From Kineosporia sp. NBRC 101731 (lineage in GTDB: Bacteria; Actinomycetota; Actinomycetes; Actinomycetales; Kineosporiaceae): 64,000 nucleotides of DNA. Under the pieces are notes generated by a model that was not told the origin of the DNA, ran no database searches, and saw only the letters and a program-made list of their open reading frames with translations. The translations under genes were made by a program, and so were the position numbers. Positions 53,989 to 63,373 of the stretch are shown here, piece after piece; position 1 is the first letter of the stretch; the number at the start of each line of letters is the position of its first letter. The stretch is from positions 1-64,000 of the forward strand of contig NZ_BSTC01000016.1 of the NCBI RefSeq assembly GCF_030269305.1, written 5' to 3'.

Positions 53989-54034
53989 CATTGAGGACGA
54001 GGTGGGCACCCGGGTGCCCACCTTGTCCTCAATG
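53989..54034. terminator. long bidirectional terminator between hemW and the DUF4870 gene
   Basis: A 46-bp near-perfect palindrome has 23-bp arms with one G-T mismatch (CATTGAGGACGAGGTGGGCA is the first part of the left arm). It sits between convergent genes. The stem is unusually long for a simple terminator. Confidence 0.85.
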
Positions 54035-54039
54035 TGTGG

Positions 54040-55299
54040 TCAGTGAAGGAACGCGCGGGAGATCGGGTAGCTGAACTGATCCCCCCGCCAGGCCGACGCC
54101 GCGGCGATGAGCGAGAAGATCGCCGAGAAGACCCACACCAGCAGGGTGAAGCCGTTCAGGATCGGCAGCAGATCGATGATGTAGGCGACGACATAGGCGA
54201 AGAGCACGCAGATCTGGAAGTTGATCGCCTCGGTCGACTGCTCTTTGACGTACCGGCTGCGGTCTTTGTACATCGCGTAGATCACGATGCACGGAACCAG
54301 CGGCAGGAACGGCACGAAAGCCAGCACGCCACCCAGGTGCGCGGCGGCCGCCCACTGGTTGATCTCCTTCGGGGAGAGCGGCCCGCCCTGCTGGTGCGGC
54401 GGCGGGGTGTTGCAGCCGCCCGGGTTCTGGCCGGTGTTCCACGGGGGCTGGTTCGGGGGTGCGCCGTACTGGCCCGGCTGGTTGTACTGGCCCGGTTGGC
54501 TGTACTGGCCCGGCTGGGAAGCGTTCTGGGTGTAGTGGCCCTGGCCGTACTGACCCTGCTGGCCCTGGCCGTACTGCGCCTGCCCGTACTGCGGGGCGCT
54601 GTACCCCGGTTGTCCGTACTGCCCCTGCTGCCCGTACTGCGGGGCCTGGCCGGGCTGGTTGTACTGACCGGGCTGCCCGTACTGCGGTGGCTGTTCGGAG
54701 GTGCCGGGCTGGTTGTACTGACCGGGCTGGCCATAGTGGCCTGGCTGCCCGTAGTTTCCCTGCCCGTACTGTGGCCCCTGGCGCCACGACGGCCCACTCG
54801 GCTGCGCCTGCTGTCCGTGCTCAGGTGCCGGGGACGGCTCGTCGCCCTGGTTCCCGGCCTGCTGTCCCGCGTGGTCCTGGCCCATCCGGCCCATCTGTCC
54901 TGACTGGCTCGATCCTGAGCCCTCGGTCTGATCCTGGTGTGGCGCCTGACCCGCCTGACCCGCCGTTGCTGCCGGACCGGACACGCCCACCCCACCGAGT
55001 CCGCCGAGCCCACCGAGCCCGCTGAACTGAGCCGGCTCACCCTGGTTCTGCGGCCCGGTGTCGAGCGGCTGCCCCGGGATGATCGGCGTGTACTCGATCG
55101 GCCGACCGTAACCCGGTGCGCCGTACCCGGGCGGCGGAGGGGGCGGTGCCGGTACGGCGCCACCCGGCCCCGGCGTGCCGTAGACCGGACCCGTCTGCGC
55201 ACGGTCGGCGGCGGCCGGATCCCGATCCGGGCCGGGCTCCTGGTGCGTACTCACGTTCTGGTTCTGACCGGGTTGCGCAGGCTGGTGTTCCTGGGTCAT
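54040..55299 (-). CDS. DUF4870 membrane protein with long Gln/Gly/Tyr/Pro-rich N-terminus
   Basis: The protein has 419 residues. Residues 1-300 are low complexity, dominated by [11 protein letters not shown]-like units, and should be disordered and extended. The last 110 residues have the DUF4870 core: two to three helices around [17 protein letters not shown] and [15 protein letters not shown]. The Tyr/Gln-rich part recalls phase-separating or surface-adhesive sequences, but its role is unknown. It faces hemW. Confidence 0.83.
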   Translation of the reverse strand: MTQEHQPAQPGQNQNVSTHQEPGPDRDPAAADRAQTGPVYGTPGPGGAVPAPPPPPPGYGAPGYGRPIEYTPIIPGQPLDTGPQNQGEPAQFSGLGGLGGLGGVGVSGPAATAGQAGQAPHQDQTEGSGSSQSGQMGRMGQDHAGQQAGNQGDEPSPAPEHGQQAQPSGPSWRQGPQYGQGNYGQPGHYGQPGQYNQPGTSEQPPQYGQPGQYNQPGQAPQYGQQGQYGQPGYSAPQYGQAQYGQGQQGQYGQGHYTQNASQPGQYSQPGQYNQPGQYGAPPNQPPWNTGQNPGGCNTPPPHQQGGPLSPKEINQWAAAAHLGGVLAFVPFLPLVPCIVIYAMYKDRSRYVKEQSTEAINFQICVLFAYVVAYIIDLLPILNGFTLLVWVFSAIFSLIAAASAWRGDQFSYPISRAFLH

Positions 55300-55343
55300 G
55301 GCAAGCCCCCTTCCTCTCCCACGGTAGAACGCGCGAGTCGTGC

Positions 55344-56321
55344 TCAGCGATCCTCGCCGTCACCCGTGACGAAATCGATGAGTTCCTCGACCCGGCCGAG
55401 CAGGGCGGGCTCCAGGTCGGCGTAACTGGTCACCGAGGCGAGAATGCGCTGCCAGCCCTCCGCGACGTCGGCCTGTTCGTGGTGCGGCCAGCCCAGCGCC
55501 TCCAGCACGCCCTCCTTCCACGGCAGGCCACGGGGGATCACCGGCCAGGCGTCGATGCCGAGCCGGCGCGGGCGCACGGCCTGCCAGACGTCCACGTACG
55601 GGTGCCCGACCACGAGCACGTTCTCGCGGGCGCCGGAGACCCGGGCCGCCGCGGCCGCCTCGTGCCACTCCTTGCTGCCCGCCACCAGGTGGTCGACCAG
55701 GATGCCGAGCCGGCGGCCGGGCCCCGGGCCGAAGTCCGCGACCGCGTCGGCCAGGTCGTCGACGCCATGCAACGGCACCACCACGACGCCCTCGACGCGC
55801 AGGTCGTGACCCCAGATCTTCTCGACCAGCTCGGCGTCGTGCTTGCCCTCGACCAGGATGCGTGAGGCCCGCGCCACCCGGGCGCGGTGATCACGCACCG
55901 CGACCGATCCGGACGCGCTGCGCAGGTTCACCGGCTTCACTGACTTCACCGACTTCACTGACATGGCCGCAGACGCTATGGTCCCGGGCGGCACGAGCTT
56001 CACGGCCACACCGTCCACCCAGAAGCCGGGGCCGAGGGGGAACGAGCGGGTGCGCCCCTTACGATCCTCCAGCACCACCACGTGCATGCCGCCGCTCTTC
56101 TCGGTGCGCACCACGGCACCGACCCAGCCGGTCTCGACGTCTTCGACGACCAGTCCGAGGTCGGCCGGCTGCTCACGCAACGGCGGCTTCTTGCGGGCGG
56201 CGGAGATCGCGTCCGCCCCGTAGCGGTCACCGGGACGAACCGCCCGGCCAACACCGGGAGATGCACTCGTGGCCTGGGGACCGCGCGCAGAACCGGGCAT
56301 CCTGGGCAGACTGGGAACCAT
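55344..56321 (-). CDS. DUF3097 protein with Toprim-like core
   Basis: From the ATG at 56321 there are 325 residues; an ATG at 56300 is an alternative. DUF3097 is an actinobacterial family with a Toprim-like nuclease or primase fold: [19 protein letters not shown] has the glutamate and [14 protein letters not shown] the Asp pair. The Ser-Val-Lys linker repeats in 9-bp units ([10 protein letters not shown]). Its biochemical role is not established. It is 79 bp from the divergent CIRCE element. Confidence 0.85.
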   Translation of the reverse strand: MVPSLPRMPGSARGPQATSASPGVGRAVRPGDRYGADAISAARKKPPLREQPADLGLVVEDVETGWVGAVVRTEKSGGMHVVVLEDRKGRTRSFPLGPGFWVDGVAVKLVPPGTIASAAMSVKSVKSVKPVNLRSASGSVAVRDHRARVARASRILVEGKHDAELVEKIWGHDLRVEGVVVVPLHGVDDLADAVADFGPGPGRRLGILVDHLVAGSKEWHEAAAAARVSGARENVLVVGHPYVDVWQAVRPRRLGIDAWPVIPRGLPWKEGVLEALGWPHHEQADVAEGWQRILASVTSYADLEPALLGRVEELIDFVTGDGEDR

Positions 56322-56400
56322 GGCGGGACGGTAACCAGGAGGCGCCAGGAGACCTAGCCGACCCGCCGTGGACACACAGGGGTGCCGCCGGGGTCGTAAA

Positions 56401-56427
56401 CTGGCACTCCCGCGGTGTGAGTGCCAG
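56401..56427 (+). promoter_or_regulatory. CIRCE operator
   Basis: The inverted repeat CTGGCACTC-N9-GAGTGCCAG has exact 9-bp arms and the 9-bp spacer of CIRCE (consensus core GCACTC-N9-GAGTGC). It ends 33 bp before the hrcA start. HrcA binds CIRCE, so hrcA and the following dnaJ are self-regulated heat-shock genes. Confidence 0.9.
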
Positions 56428-56460
56428 GGTGATGAGCCGAATGACTGGGAGGTGGGTGGC

Positions 56461-57480
56461 ATGAGCGAGGAACGGAAGCTCGCTGTGCTGCGCGCCATCG
56501 TCGAGGACTACGTCGAGACGCGGGAGCCGGTGGGGTCGCGCGCGCTGGTCGAGCGTCACTCACTCGGTGTCTCCCCGGCGACCATCCGTAACGACATGGC
56601 CGCGCTCGAGGACGAGGGCTACATCGCCCAGCCCCACACCAGCGCCGGCCGGGTGCCCACGGACAAGGGCTACCGGATGTTCGTCGATCGGCTGAGCGGT
56701 GTGAAGCCACTCTCCACGGCCGAGAAGCGGGCCATCCAGACGCTGCTCGACGGCGCGGTCGACCTGGACGACGTGGTGGGCCGCACGGTGCGCCTGCTCG
56801 CCCAGCTGACCCGGCAGGTCGCCGTCGTGCAGTACCCGTCGCTGAGCCGTTCCACGGTGCGGCACGTGGAGCTGGTGGCGCTCGAGGGAACCCGGCTGCT
56901 GGTCATCCTGATCACCAACACCGGTCGCGTCGAGCAGCGCATCGTGCCGGTGGTGGGCGAGATCTCCGAGCAGACGCTGGCCGGTCTGCGGACCCGGCTC
57001 AACCTGGCCGTGGCCGGGCGTCGTCTCACCGACGTCAGCGCGGTGGTGGCCGATCTGCCCGAGCAGTTCGGGCCGGACGACCGCACACTGGTGCGTGCGG
57101 TGATCGTCGCGCTCGAGGACTCGCTCGACATCGAGCGCGAGGAACGCATCGTGCTGGCCGGTACGGCCAACCTGGCTCGTTCCGGGCCGGACTTCGTCCA
57201 GCACATCGGCCCCGTGCTCGAGGCCATCGAGGAGCACGTGGTGCTGCTGAAGCTCCTCACCGAGATGGGCGACGGCGCCGGTGGCGTCGGTGTGCTGATC
57301 GGACGCGAGACCGCACACATCGGTCTTCAGGAAGCTTCGGTGGTGTCCAGCGGTTACGCCTCTCAGGGAGAGGTCGTCGCCCGCCTGGGCGTGCTCGGCC
57401 CGACCCGCATGGACTATCCGAACACCATGGCCGCGGTGCGTGCCGTGGCGCGGTACGTGTCCCGGATCCTGGCATCGTGA
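56461..57480 (+). CDS. hrcA: heat-inducible transcription repressor HrcA
   Basis: The protein has 339 residues. The winged helix-turn-helix is at 20-60 ([19 protein letters not shown]). The ligand-sensing region is 100-330. The ATG at 56461 matches family starts; the frame is open 93 bp upstream. It sits behind its own CIRCE and before dnaJ. Confidence 0.96.
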   Translation: MSEERKLAVLRAIVEDYVETREPVGSRALVERHSLGVSPATIRNDMAALEDEGYIAQPHTSAGRVPTDKGYRMFVDRLSGVKPLSTAEKRAIQTLLDGAVDLDDVVGRTVRLLAQLTRQVAVVQYPSLSRSTVRHVELVALEGTRLLVILITNTGRVEQRIVPVVGEISEQTLAGLRTRLNLAVAGRRLTDVSAVVADLPEQFGPDDRTLVRAVIVALEDSLDIEREERIVLAGTANLARSGPDFVQHIGPVLEAIEEHVVLLKLLTEMGDGAGGVGVLIGRETAHIGLQEASVVSSGYASQGEVVARLGVLGPTRMDYPNTMAAVRAVARYVSRILAS

Positions 57481-57503
57481 CTACCGTCGGGACGAACGGG
57501 GCG

Positions 57504-57543
57504 GGGCCCGAACCCTGAACCGGTCTGAACCGGGGCCGGGCCC
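57504..57543 (+). terminator. GC-rich hairpin between hrcA and dnaJ
   Basis: GGGCCCG pairs with CGGGCCC around a 26-base loop holding two copies of GAACCGG. There is no T tract. It may attenuate rather than stop read-through. Confidence 0.4.
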
Positions 57544-57618
57544 ACCCGTCCGGCCACGTACTATGCGGCACCGCCTTTCACTCTTTCATTGCACCGATCT
57601 GGAGAGAACATCACCGCC

Positions 57619-58740
57619 GTGAGCGATTACTACGAGGTGCTCGGGGTTTCCCGGACGGCCAGCCCCGAGGAGATCAAGAAGGCGTACCGGAAGCTGGCCC
57701 GTCAGCTGCACCCGGACGTCAACCCGAGCGAGGAGGCCTCCGAGCGGTTCAAGGAGGTCGGCCGCGCCTACGAGGTTCTCTCCAGCCCGGAGAAGCGACA
57801 GGCCTACGACACCGGCGGTGACCCCAACGGGGCGGCCGGTTTCGGGGCGGGCTTCGGCTTCACCGACATCTTCGAGACCTTCTTCGGCGGCGGCGCCGGG
57901 GGCGGCGCCTCGCGGGGCCCGCTGCCGCGTCAGCGCCGGGGCCAGGATGCCCTGATCCGGATCGAGATCGACCTCTCCGAGGCGGCCTTCGGCGGTCAGC
58001 GCGAGCTGCAGCTCGACACCGCCGTGGTCTGCCAGGTCTGCAACGGCAGCTGCTGTCAGCCGGGCACCCAGCCGGAGATCTGCGACATCTGCAAGGGCCG
58101 TGGCCAGACCCAGCGGGTGGCGCGTTCCTTCCTCGGCCAGGTGATGACCACCCAGGCCTGCGTCAACTGCCAGGGCTTCGGCACGGTCATCCCCAGCCCG
58201 TGCCTGGAGTGCTCCGGCGAGGGCCGGGTGCGCTCGCGCCGCACCCTCACCATCAAGGTGCCCGCCGGGGTCGAGACCGGTACCCGCATCCAGCTCTCCG
58301 GCCAGGCCGAGATCGGCCCGGGCGGTGGCCCGGCCGGTGACCTCTACGTCGAGATCGTCGAGCGTCAGCACGCCGTGTTCACCCGGCGTGGCGACGACAT
58401 CCACTGCACGGTCGAGGTCCCGATGACCGCCGCGGCCCTCGGCACCACGATCGAGCTGGACACCCTGGACGGTCAGGAGAGCTTCGAGATCCGTTCGGGT
58501 TCCCAGTCCGGCGAGGCCACCACCATGCGCGGGCTCGGGGTCACCCACCTGCGCGGCGGCGGCCGGGGCGACCTGGTCGTGCACCTGGCGGTGATCACCC
58601 CGATCAAGCTGGACGAGCAGCAGGAGGCCCTGCTGCGCGAGTTCGCCAAGCTACGCGGAGAGGACCGGCCCTCGGGCCGGATGACTCCGGTGCACACCAG
58701 CGTGTTCTCCAAGCTCCGCGACCGTTTCGCGGGACGCTGA
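57619..58740 (+). CDS. dnaJ: chaperone DnaJ
   Basis: The protein has 373 residues from the GTG at 57619; GGAGAG is 12 bases upstream. The J domain has HPDVN. The zinc region has four CxxC repeats: CQVC, CDIC, CVNC, CLEC. The first repeat reads CNGSC instead of CxGxG, with an extra Cys following. It works with DnaK, which is not in this window, under HrcA control. A plasmid or second DnaJ copy cannot be excluded. Confidence 0.95.
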   Translation: MSDYYEVLGVSRTASPEEIKKAYRKLARQLHPDVNPSEEASERFKEVGRAYEVLSSPEKRQAYDTGGDPNGAAGFGAGFGFTDIFETFFGGGAGGGASRGPLPRQRRGQDALIRIEIDLSEAAFGGQRELQLDTAVVCQVCNGSCCQPGTQPEICDICKGRGQTQRVARSFLGQVMTTQACVNCQGFGTVIPSPCLECSGEGRVRSRRTLTIKVPAGVETGTRIQLSGQAEIGPGGGPAGDLYVEIVERQHAVFTRRGDDIHCTVEVPMTAAALGTTIELDTLDGQESFEIRSGSQSGEATTMRGLGVTHLRGGGRGDLVVHLAVITPIKLDEQQEALLREFAKLRGEDRPSGRMTPVHTSVFSKLRDRFAGR

Positions 58741-58795
58741 CGTTCATGCTTGAGGACGCGGTTCAGCCCCCGGTTCGCGGGGTCGGGAACCACTC

Positions 58796-59542
58796 GTGAC
58801 CCTGCCCCGGTTCTTTGCCGCCCCCGGAACCCTGATCGGCGCCGCGCCGTCCACCGACCTCGTCCTCGACGGGGAAGAGGGACGGCACGCCGCCGGGGTG
58901 CGCCGGATCCGGTCCGGTGAGCAGGTCGAGATCGCGGACGGCTCGGGGGCGGTCGCGCGGTGCACGGTCACGGCCGCCGGCAAGGGTCACCTCGATCTGC
59001 TCGTCGACGAGCTCGACCTGGTTCCCGAACCGGTCCTGCGCTTCGGCCTGGTCCAGGCCCTGGCCAAGGGCGGGCGCGACGAGATGGCCGTCGAGACCGC
59101 GACCGAGGTGGGCATCGACCTGGTGCTGCCCTGGCAGGCCCAGCGCAGCGTCTCCCGCTGGGAGGGCCCGAAGATCGAGAAGAACACCCGGCGCTGGGCC
59201 ACCATCGCGCGGGAGGCCGCCAAGCAGTCGCGGCGGGCGCGGATCCCTCACACCGAGCCGCTGCGGAACACCACCGCCCTCGCGCAACGGCTGGCCGAGG
59301 CCGACCTCGCCCTGATCCTCCACGAGGACGCGGTCGATCCCCTGATCGGGGCGAAGCTTCCCGATGCGGGAGAGGTTCTGCTGGTCGTCGGCCCGGAGGG
59401 CGGGATCGGGGAGAGCGAGCTCGCCACCCTGACCGCCGCCGGAGCGCGACCGGTGCGCCTGGGTCCCGAGGTGCTGAGAACGTCCTCGGCCGGGCCGATC
59501 GCCCTGGGAATCCTCGCCGCGACCTCGGGCCGCTGGGCCTGA
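58796..59542 (+). CDS. rsmE: 16S rRNA m3U1498 methyltransferase RsmE
   Basis: The protein has 248 residues. N-terminal HAAGVRRIRSGEQVEIADG is the PUA-like start; the SPOUT knot ends with LLVVGPEGGIGESEL and RLGPEVLRTSSAGPIALGI, which form the SAM site. It methylates U1498 of 16S rRNA. Start GTG is 55 bp after dnaJ. Confidence 0.95.
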   Translation: MTLPRFFAAPGTLIGAAPSTDLVLDGEEGRHAAGVRRIRSGEQVEIADGSGAVARCTVTAAGKGHLDLLVDELDLVPEPVLRFGLVQALAKGGRDEMAVETATEVGIDLVLPWQAQRSVSRWEGPKIEKNTRRWATIAREAAKQSRRARIPHTEPLRNTTALAQRLAEADLALILHEDAVDPLIGAKLPDAGEVLLVVGPEGGIGESELATLTAAGARPVRLGPEVLRTSSAGPIALGILAATSGRWA

Positions 59543-59559
59543 GCGATAGCCTCGGTCCT

Positions 59560-59895
59560 GTGACTGACTGCCTGTTCTGCAAGATCATCGCCGGTGACCT
59601 GCCGTCCGACATGGTGTACCGCGGTGACCGCGTGGTCGCGTTCCGCGACATCAACCCGGTCGCGCCGACCCACATCCTGGTCGTGCCGGTCGACCACCAC
59701 CCCGATGTGGTGCACCTCGCGGCGAAGGACGAGCCGCTGCTCACCGAGGTGGTCACGGTCGCCGGTGAGCTGGCGAAGGCCGAGGCCGGGGGCCAGTTCC
59801 GGCTGGTTTTCAACACCGGGGCCGAGGCCGGGCAGACCGTCTTCCACGTGCATGCCCACGTGCTGGCCGGTCAGCCGATGGGGATCCCCGGCTAA
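59560..59895 (+). CDS. HIT-family nucleotide hydrolase
   Basis: The protein has 111 residues from the GTG at 59560. CLFCKIIAGDLPSD is the typical HinT start with two Cys, and HVHAHVLAG gives the histidine triad. It hydrolyses purine nucleoside phosphoramidates. It follows rsmE by 17 bp in the usual actinobacterial order. Confidence 0.92.
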   Translation: MTDCLFCKIIAGDLPSDMVYRGDRVVAFRDINPVAPTHILVVPVDHHPDVVHLAAKDEPLLTEVVTVAGELAKAEAGGQFRLVFNTGAEAGQTVFHVHAHVLAGQPMGIPG

Positions 59896-60020
59896 GAGGG
59901 ACAAAATCGGGGAGCCACGGAACGGGGGCGGAGGTTACGATCGTTGCCTCAAGGCTGCCATCGACTGCAACCAGCAGAGGCAGCGCGCCGAACCCGGAGA
60001 GGCGGGCGTAACCCCAGCTC

Positions 60021-61115
60021 ATGACGGAAGCGAAGAGCGGTGCGGAGGCCGTGCACCGGATCGTCGTGCCGGCGGAGGTCAGCATGGTGGCCCTGCTGGG
60101 AGCCCGGGACGAGGTTCTGCGAGCGGTGGAGCGCGCATTCGGTCGCGCCGACATCCACGTGCGGGGCAACGAGATCACGGTGACCGGCCCGTTCGGAGAG
60201 GTCGCCCTGGTGGAGCGGCTGATCGACGAGTTGCTGGCGGTCGTGGCCGCGGGCCAGGCGCTCACACCCGACGCGGTGGAGCGCTCGATCGGCATGCTCC
60301 GGCAGCAGACGTCCGAGCGGCCGGCCGACGTGCTGACGCTCAACATCCTCAGTAACCGCGGTCGCACGATCCGCCCGAAGACCCTGAACCAGAAGCGCTA
60401 CGTCGACGCGATCGACGAGCACACGGTGGTGTTCGGCATCGGCCCGGCCGGTACCGGCAAGACCTACCTGGCGATGGCCAAGGCCGTGCAGGCGCTGCAG
60501 GCCAAGCAGGTCAACCGGATCATCCTGACCCGGCCGGCGGTCGAGGCGGGGGAGCGGCTGGGCTTCCTGCCCGGTTCGCTGACCGAGAAGATCGACCCCT
60601 ACCTGCGCCCGCTGTACGACGCGCTGCACGACATGCTCGACCCGGACTCGATCCCGCGGCTGATGGCGGCGGGCACGATCGAGGTGGCCCCGCTGGCCTA
60701 CATGCGAGGCCGCACACTGAACGACGCCTTCATCATTCTCGACGAGGCGCAGAACACCTCGCCGGAACAGATGAAGATGTTCCTGACCCGGCTCGGCTTC
60801 CAGTCGAAGATCGTGATCACCGGTGACGTGACGCAGGTCGACCTGCCCAGCGGCACCCTGTCCGGCCTGCGTGTGGTGCAAGACATCCTGGAGGGCGTGG
60901 ACGACATTCACTTCGCCAGGCTGACCAGCACCGACGTGGTCCGGCACCGGCTGGTCGGAGAGATCGTCGAGGCCTACGGCCGGTGGGACAATGACCGGCA
61001 GCCGGCGGTCGGCCAGGCCGTCGGCACGGCCGACCAGCGGTCCGCCCGGCAGCCGCAGGACCGGATGGCCCCCCAGAACCGCATGGAGCGTCGCAGCCAT
61101 CGAACCGGTCGCTGA
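60021..61115 (+). CDS. phoH: PhoH-like ATPase
   Basis: The protein has 364 residues. An N-terminal KH-like or alpha/beta extension (10-115) precedes the ATPase with [10 protein letters not shown] (Walker A) and FIILDEAQN (Walker B). PhoH proteins are ATPases linked to RNA handling, and the conserved phoH-ybeY neighbourhood supports this. The tail is Gln/Arg-rich. Confidence 0.93.
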   Translation: MTEAKSGAEAVHRIVVPAEVSMVALLGARDEVLRAVERAFGRADIHVRGNEITVTGPFGEVALVERLIDELLAVVAAGQALTPDAVERSIGMLRQQTSERPADVLTLNILSNRGRTIRPKTLNQKRYVDAIDEHTVVFGIGPAGTGKTYLAMAKAVQALQAKQVNRIILTRPAVEAGERLGFLPGSLTEKIDPYLRPLYDALHDMLDPDSIPRLMAAGTIEVAPLAYMRGRTLNDAFIILDEAQNTSPEQMKMFLTRLGFQSKIVITGDVTQVDLPSGTLSGLRVVQDILEGVDDIHFARLTSTDVVRHRLVGEIVEAYGRWDNDRQPAVGQAVGTADQRSARQPQDRMAPQNRMERRSHRTGR

Positions 61116-61132
61116 TCCTCGCTGAGCTGGTC

Positions 61133-61180
61133 CAGGGGTGCCGCGTACTCCGGTGTACTCCGGTGCGCGGCACCCTTGGC
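61133..61180 (+). terminator. 14-bp hairpin with duplicated loop, between phoH and ybeY
   Basis: Arms CCAGGGGTGCCGCG and CGCGGCACCCTTGG pair over 14 bp with one G-T. The 20-base loop is two exact copies of TACTCCGGTG. There is no T tract. Confidence 0.7.
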
Positions 61181-61214
61181 CTGACCATGCCCGTAGATGC
61201 GAGACAATGACCTG

Positions 61215-61676
61215 GTGAGCATCGAGGTCAACAACGAGAGCGGCGTCGCCGTCGACGAGGCGGAAGTGGCGGCCCTGGCCCGCAGCGTGCTCGACGCCAT
61301 GCGCGTGCACCAGCAGGCCGAACTGTCCGTCGTGATGGTCGACGAGGCCTCGATCGAGCAGCTGCACATCCAGTGGATGGACGAGCCGGGCCCGACCGAC
61401 GTGCTTTCCTTCCCGATGGACGAGCTGCGCCCGGGCAAGGACGACGAGGAGCCGGAACCCGGTCTGCTCGGCGACATCGTGCTGTGCCCGCAGGTCGCGC
61501 AGAAGCAGGCCCGCGCGGCCGGCCACTCGTTCGAGGAAGAGCTGCTGCTCCTCACCACGCACGGCATCCTGCACCTGCTCGGCTACGACCACGCCGAGCC
61601 CGAGGAGGAGAAGGAGATGTTCGGGCTCCAGCGCAAGCTGCTGCTCACCTTCCTCTCGACCCGAGGCAAGGTCTGA
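61215..61676 (+). CDS. ybeY: endoribonuclease YbeY
   Basis: From the GTG at 61215 there are 153 residues (start [10 protein letters not shown] as in relatives); ATG at 61197 adds six residues. The metal motif is [11 protein letters not shown]. YbeY trims rRNA ends and helps ribosome quality control. It precedes the CorC-type gene by 9 bp. Confidence 0.95.
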   Translation: MSIEVNNESGVAVDEAEVAALARSVLDAMRVHQQAELSVVMVDEASIEQLHIQWMDEPGPTDVLSFPMDELRPGKDDEEPEPGLLGDIVLCPQVAQKQARAAGHSFEEELLLLTTHGILHLLGYDHAEPEEEKEMFGLQRKLLLTFLSTRGKV

Positions 61677-61685
61677 GGTAACCCC

Positions 61686-62966
61686 ATGGTCGGCCTGATC
61701 GTCCTGGCACTCCTGCTCACCGTCGTCGCCGGTCTGGCAGCGGCGTCCGAGTCGGCGTTGTCACGCATCGGCCGGTCCCGCGCCGCAGACCTCAAGCACC
61801 AGGGCCGGCGGGGCGCCGAGGCCGTCGTGCAGGTCGCCGACCAGCCCGCCCCGGTGCTCAGCGTCGCCACCCTGCTGCGCGTCAGCGCGGAGGTGGGCGC
61901 GGTCGTCGCCGTCACCTTCGCCACGGTGAAGACCATCGGCCTGCACTGGACCTCGGGGCTGGTCGCGGGCCTGATCATGGCGGCGGCATCGTTCGTCATG
62001 GTCGGTGTGGGCCCGCGCACCCTGGGCCGGCAGTACGCCGACAACGTCGCGCTGGTCGCGGCCCGGCCGCTGCTGGCCCTCACCACCGTGCTGGCCCCGC
62101 TGACCCGGCTGCTGGTGCTGATCGGCAACGCCGTGACTCCCGGAAGCGGTCTGCGCGACGGGCCGTTCGCCTCCGAGGCGGAGCTGCGGCAGTTCGTCGA
62201 CATCGCCCAGGAGAGCCAGCTGATCGAGCTGGGCGAGCAGAAGATGATCCACTCGGTCATCGACCTGGGCGACACCCTGGCCCGTGAGGTGATGGTGCCC
62301 CGCACCGACGTGGTGAGCGTCGAGCGCGACCGCAACCTGCACGACGCGATGTCGCTGTTCCTGCGTTCCGGGTTCTCCCGGGTGCCGGTGGTCGGCGGCG
62401 GCCTGGACGACCCGGTGGGCGTGCTCTACCTGAAAGACGTGGCCCGCCGCATGCACGAGCAGCCGGAGGCCGGACTGGTCCAGCGGGTCGAGTCGATCAT
62501 GCGGCGCCCGGTGTTCGTGCCCGACAGCAAGCCGGTCGACGCGTTGCTGCGCGAGATGCAGCACGCCGGTCACGCGGTGATCGTGGTGGACGAGTACGGC
62601 GGCACCGCGGGCCTGGTGACGATCGAGGACATCCTCGAGGAGATCGTCGGTGAGATCGCCGACGAGTACGACCAGATCGAGGCCGAGGTGGAGAGCCTGC
62701 CCGACGGCCGCCGCCGGGTCAGTTCCCGCATGCACCTGGACGAGCTCGGTGAGCTGTTCGGCACCGAGATCGAGGACGAGGAGGTCGACACCGTCGGTGG
62801 CCTGCTGTCCAAGGGCCTCGGCCGGGTGCCGATCGCCGGGTCCACCACCTCGGTCCAGGGGCTGCTGCTCACCGCCGACACGTTCGAGGGCCGGCGGCAC
62901 AGCCTGGCCACCGTTCTGGTCAGCCGCGACGAACAGTTCGACGTAGAGGGAAACGACGCACGATGA
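61686..62966 (+). CDS. CNNM/CBS hemolysin-family (CorC-like) transporter
   Basis: The protein has 426 residues. The CNNM membrane domain is residues 5-180. A CBS pair (about 200-320, EVMVPRTDVVSV first) and the CorC/HlyC domain (330-426) complete it. It probably exports or balances magnesium. The ATGA overlap couples the next gene. Confidence 0.9.
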   Translation: MVGLIVLALLLTVVAGLAAASESALSRIGRSRAADLKHQGRRGAEAVVQVADQPAPVLSVATLLRVSAEVGAVVAVTFATVKTIGLHWTSGLVAGLIMAAASFVMVGVGPRTLGRQYADNVALVAARPLLALTTVLAPLTRLLVLIGNAVTPGSGLRDGPFASEAELRQFVDIAQESQLIELGEQKMIHSVIDLGDTLAREVMVPRTDVVSVERDRNLHDAMSLFLRSGFSRVPVVGGGLDDPVGVLYLKDVARRMHEQPEAGLVQRVESIMRRPVFVPDSKPVDALLREMQHAGHAVIVVDEYGGTAGLVTIEDILEEIVGEIADEYDQIEAEVESLPDGRRRVSSRMHLDELGELFGTEIEDEEVDTVGGLLSKGLGRVPIAGSTTSVQGLLLTADTFEGRRHSLATVLVSRDEQFDVEGNDAR

Positions 62967-63373
62967 CCAAGACCAAGTTCCTCGTCATGCTCCCGAACCT
63001 GCTGCTCCTCATCGTCGTCCTGCTGATGGCCGTGCAGGGCGGGTGGTGGCTGCTCGCGCTGATCCTGGTGCCGCCGCTGCTGTTCGGGGTCTACGGCGTG
63101 CTCAACCCGGCGGCCACCGCGCCCGTGGCCGCCAAGTTCGGCGAGCCCGGCGAGTACCGCGTGGTGCTCCAGGTGCCCGGCCCGAACCCGGTCCGGGTGA
63201 TCCGCGAGGTGCGCCGCACCACCGGCCTGAGCCTGATCGCCGCGAAGGAGCTGGTCGAGGCGTCGCCGGTGATCGTCACGGAGAACCTCAGCGAGACGAG
63301 CGCGGGACTGGTCGCAGACCACCTGACGAAGGCCGGGGCACGTGCCCTGGCCGCACCCATCGGAGAGAAGTGA
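62963..63373 (+). CDS. membrane protein with ribosomal L7/L12 C-terminal-like domain
   Basis: The protein has 136 residues. Two membrane helices at about 6-25 and 27-47 precede residues 68-130, which match the L7/L12 C-terminal fold: VIREVRRTTGLSLIAAKELV then a TENLSETSAGLVADHL helix and a final AGARA. In L12 this domain recruits translation factors. Here it is tethered to the membrane. The gene overlaps the CorC-like stop by ATGA and the era start by GTGA. Confidence 0.8.
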   Translation: MTKTKFLVMLPNLLLLIVVLLMAVQGGWWLLALILVPPLLFGVYGVLNPAATAPVAAKFGEPGEYRVVLQVPGPNPVRVIREVRRTTGLSLIAAKELVEASPVIVTENLSETSAGLVADHLTKAGARALAAPIGEK

